The position numbers were made by a program, and so were the translations under genes. The notes beneath the pieces were generated by a model, which had not been told where the DNA came from, made no database searches, and was given only the letters and a program-made list of their open reading frames with translations. Source: Blasia pusilla (Eukaryota; Marchantiophyta; Marchantiopsida; Blasiales). Taken from it: a DNA stretch of 64,000 bases. The DNA is taken from contig CM114271.1 in assembly GCA_050084515.1 (NCBI GenBank), positions 48,112,001 to 48,176,000 on the forward strand, given 5' to 3'. Of this stretch, positions 62,741 to 64,000 are shown in pieces. How positions within the stretch are numbered: position 1 is the first letter of the stretch; every line of letters begins with the position of its first letter.

Positions 62741-63555
62741 TTATTACCTCCGAAGGAACCTCGGAAATGTACATTTGATGTAGTCTATGATTTCTTCAAC
62801 CTCGTCATCTACAAATATACTCCTAACTCTCCTAGGTTCCTCTACAAAAGGAATGTCTTGGGATACAAGTGGCTCCTGTGGCCGATTATAGACGGGGATC
62901 GAAAATGTTAGCGAATTTGAGAGCCTTGGCCCCCCCCTAGGTACACCATAACGGTCCCATGTAACCTGATTTGAGTCCCACCGCCTTCCTCGGTGGTATA
63001 TCTTGTACGCTCTATAATGTGACACCCATCCAGTATCAATATGTGCTTCGTCCTTGAAAATACCATGATGGCAATCCCACAAGTAGTAGGAATCCAGCAC
63101 GTCTGAGAGAAGAGAAGAAGCCTACGCCTTGTTTGACGATACTAGGGGAAGGTGCCAAAGTGAAGAAGCCGGCCAAACTGCCTCTTAAGTTGGACCAAGA
63201 GGGAAAGAGTCTGATCACTCACTTAACCAACGTGTTGGAATCCGACAGGTTGCCTAGAAGTGGTTAAAAAGGTGCAGTGGTCAAAAAGTGAAAAGTTGCA
63301 AGTCGTGGAAATCCGACGGGTTGCAAATTAGAAGTCCTCGGAGTACATAGACAATCACAGTCGAAAAGACACAAAAGATATTCAGCAAACTTTTAGAAAC
63401 ACCACCATCGTTCGAAAAAATTTTGTCCTTTATTAGATCCGAAAGAAGCTCGGAACTGTACATTTCATCTATTCTATGAATTATTTTGCCCTCGTCATCA
63501 AATAAATCCCTACTCCAAACGTTGCAATCAAGCTGGGTCCTTGAGTTCTTTGAAC
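62741..63555 (-). other. Duplicated downstream region of the minus-strand methyltransferase copy 3
   Basis: Minus-strand frames 63559-63281 (LFDDEGKIIHRIDEMYSSEL) and 63100-62744 (IFVDDEVEEIIDYIKCTF) share a weakly similar acidic segment. On the plus strand the shared text is tttattac/gatccgaa.gaa.ctcgga followed by tgtacatt. They may be duplicated 3' sequence of the gene. A palindrome scrap lies at 63230-63330. Confidence 0.35.
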
Positions 63556-64000
63556 TCACTCATCATTGTTCGAGAGCTCTTGCAAAATTACTTTCCGCCT
63601 TGCCCTCCCGATTTTTGGAATCGTGTTAAGTGACGATGGTGTCACTACCAATGGTGGGTGTGGAACCGGAGCTCTCGGCTTCAGAGGAGAGTTGTACGCC
63701 CCAACTAGCCTCTCGTAATCTGCCTTTGCCTCCTTGCAAAGGTCAAATAGTTCCTGCCTTCCCTCGAGGCAGAGAATGTTCGTGCCACTCTGCCAGGCAC
63801 CTTTGATACTCGCCCCTGAAAGGCCTACTAAGTCAAACACCAAGTCACCCAGCCTTGAGCAAAGCTCGATGAGCGTTTGCATCAGGGCTCGCGACTTTTC
63901 CCTTCCTCCAAGTAGTGGCGTACCGTCTTGCATGAAAATTCCCGGGGGGAAATTGTATAAACTATCTAAGCTGTACCCATCGGAGCATGGATCCACAGGA
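63556..64000 (-). pseudogene. Methyltransferase C-terminal exon, copy 3, cut by the window edge
   Basis: The minus-strand frame 63996-63556 matches copy 1 (48580-48954): GIFMQDGTPLLGGREKSRAL, TLIELCSRLGDLVFDLVGLS, GASIKGAWQSGTNILCLEGR. It stays open past the point where copy 1 has TAA and adds YNSPLKPRAPVPHPPLVVTP and a basic end (RARRKVILQELSNNDE). The motif I loop is again DLVGLSG rather than DPFxGSG. The exon enters from beyond base 64000, so its upstream part is not visible; no stop is seen in what is here. Confidence 0.65.

Overview
The window is nuclear DNA from a land plant (streptophyte) with a large, repeat-rich genome. Two intact, intron-bearing genes for chloroplast proteins are visible: a DUF3082-family membrane protein (minus strand, 7388-10366, seven exons) and an NDF2/PnsB2-like subunit of the photosynthetic NDH complex (plus strand, 28056-29604, three exons). 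A fragment of the N-terminus of a plant aldehyde oxidase lies at 16542. The degenerate MULE, gypsy and LINE families suggest a seed-free plant (fern, lycophyte or moss), but that is inference from general style and not a species call. Nearly everything else is transposable-element debris, satellites and microsatellites.

Layout. 1.2-7.0 kb: minus-strand gypsy gag relic, LINE endonuclease, a (GA)132 tract, LINE reverse transcriptase and extra LINE scraps. 7.4-10.4 kb: DUF3082 gene. 11.8-13.6 kb: decayed MULE transposase. 13.8-16.1 kb: a scrap of the 52-56 kb transposase, cut by a 5'-truncated LINE. 16.5 kb: aldehyde oxidase fragment. 19.8-23.2 kb: heavily decayed Ty3/gypsy pol. 25.3-25.7 kb: a 47-bp perfect inverted repeat around (AG)115. 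27.9-29.6 kb: the PnsB2-like gene with a duplicated leader. 30.9-33.4 kb: about 14 monomers of a ~179-bp satellite. 35.8-38.0 kb: 3' end of a second gypsy element with a minisatellite grown out of its integrase tail, then its LTR. 41.1-48.5 kb: a third gypsy element with protease, RT, RNase H, integrase, an extra open reading frame after pol, a polypurine tract and a 1.3-kb 3' LTR.

The most unusual region is 48.5-64 kb. A minus-strand MULE-type transposase pseudogene (zinc-binding N-terminus, DDE core, SWIM-like C-terminus) stands head to head with a plus-strand gene that has its own TATA box. That gene encodes a charged coiled-coil N-terminus, a ParB-like domain (WDGNHR motif) and a long exon carrying the catalytic half of a beta-class (N4/N6-type) DNA methyltransferase. 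Separate C-terminal exons carry the S-adenosylmethionine-binding half in two further copies (48580-48954 and 63556-64000, both minus). Splice phases agree between exons and between copies, so the family had an expressed ancestor, although every copy here has stop codons. The introns and the intergenic space of these genes are packed with a short near-perfect palindrome (arm CAACCCGTCGGA), which in one array has changed in both arms together. This ParB-methyltransferase gene with hairpin-filled introns, next to a MULE-type transposase, is my main candidate for an undescribed system.

I saw no convincing tRNA, rRNA or CRISPR locus. Exon borders were worked out by eye from splice motifs, phase and family similarity. 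Gene products marked unrecognised are described only.
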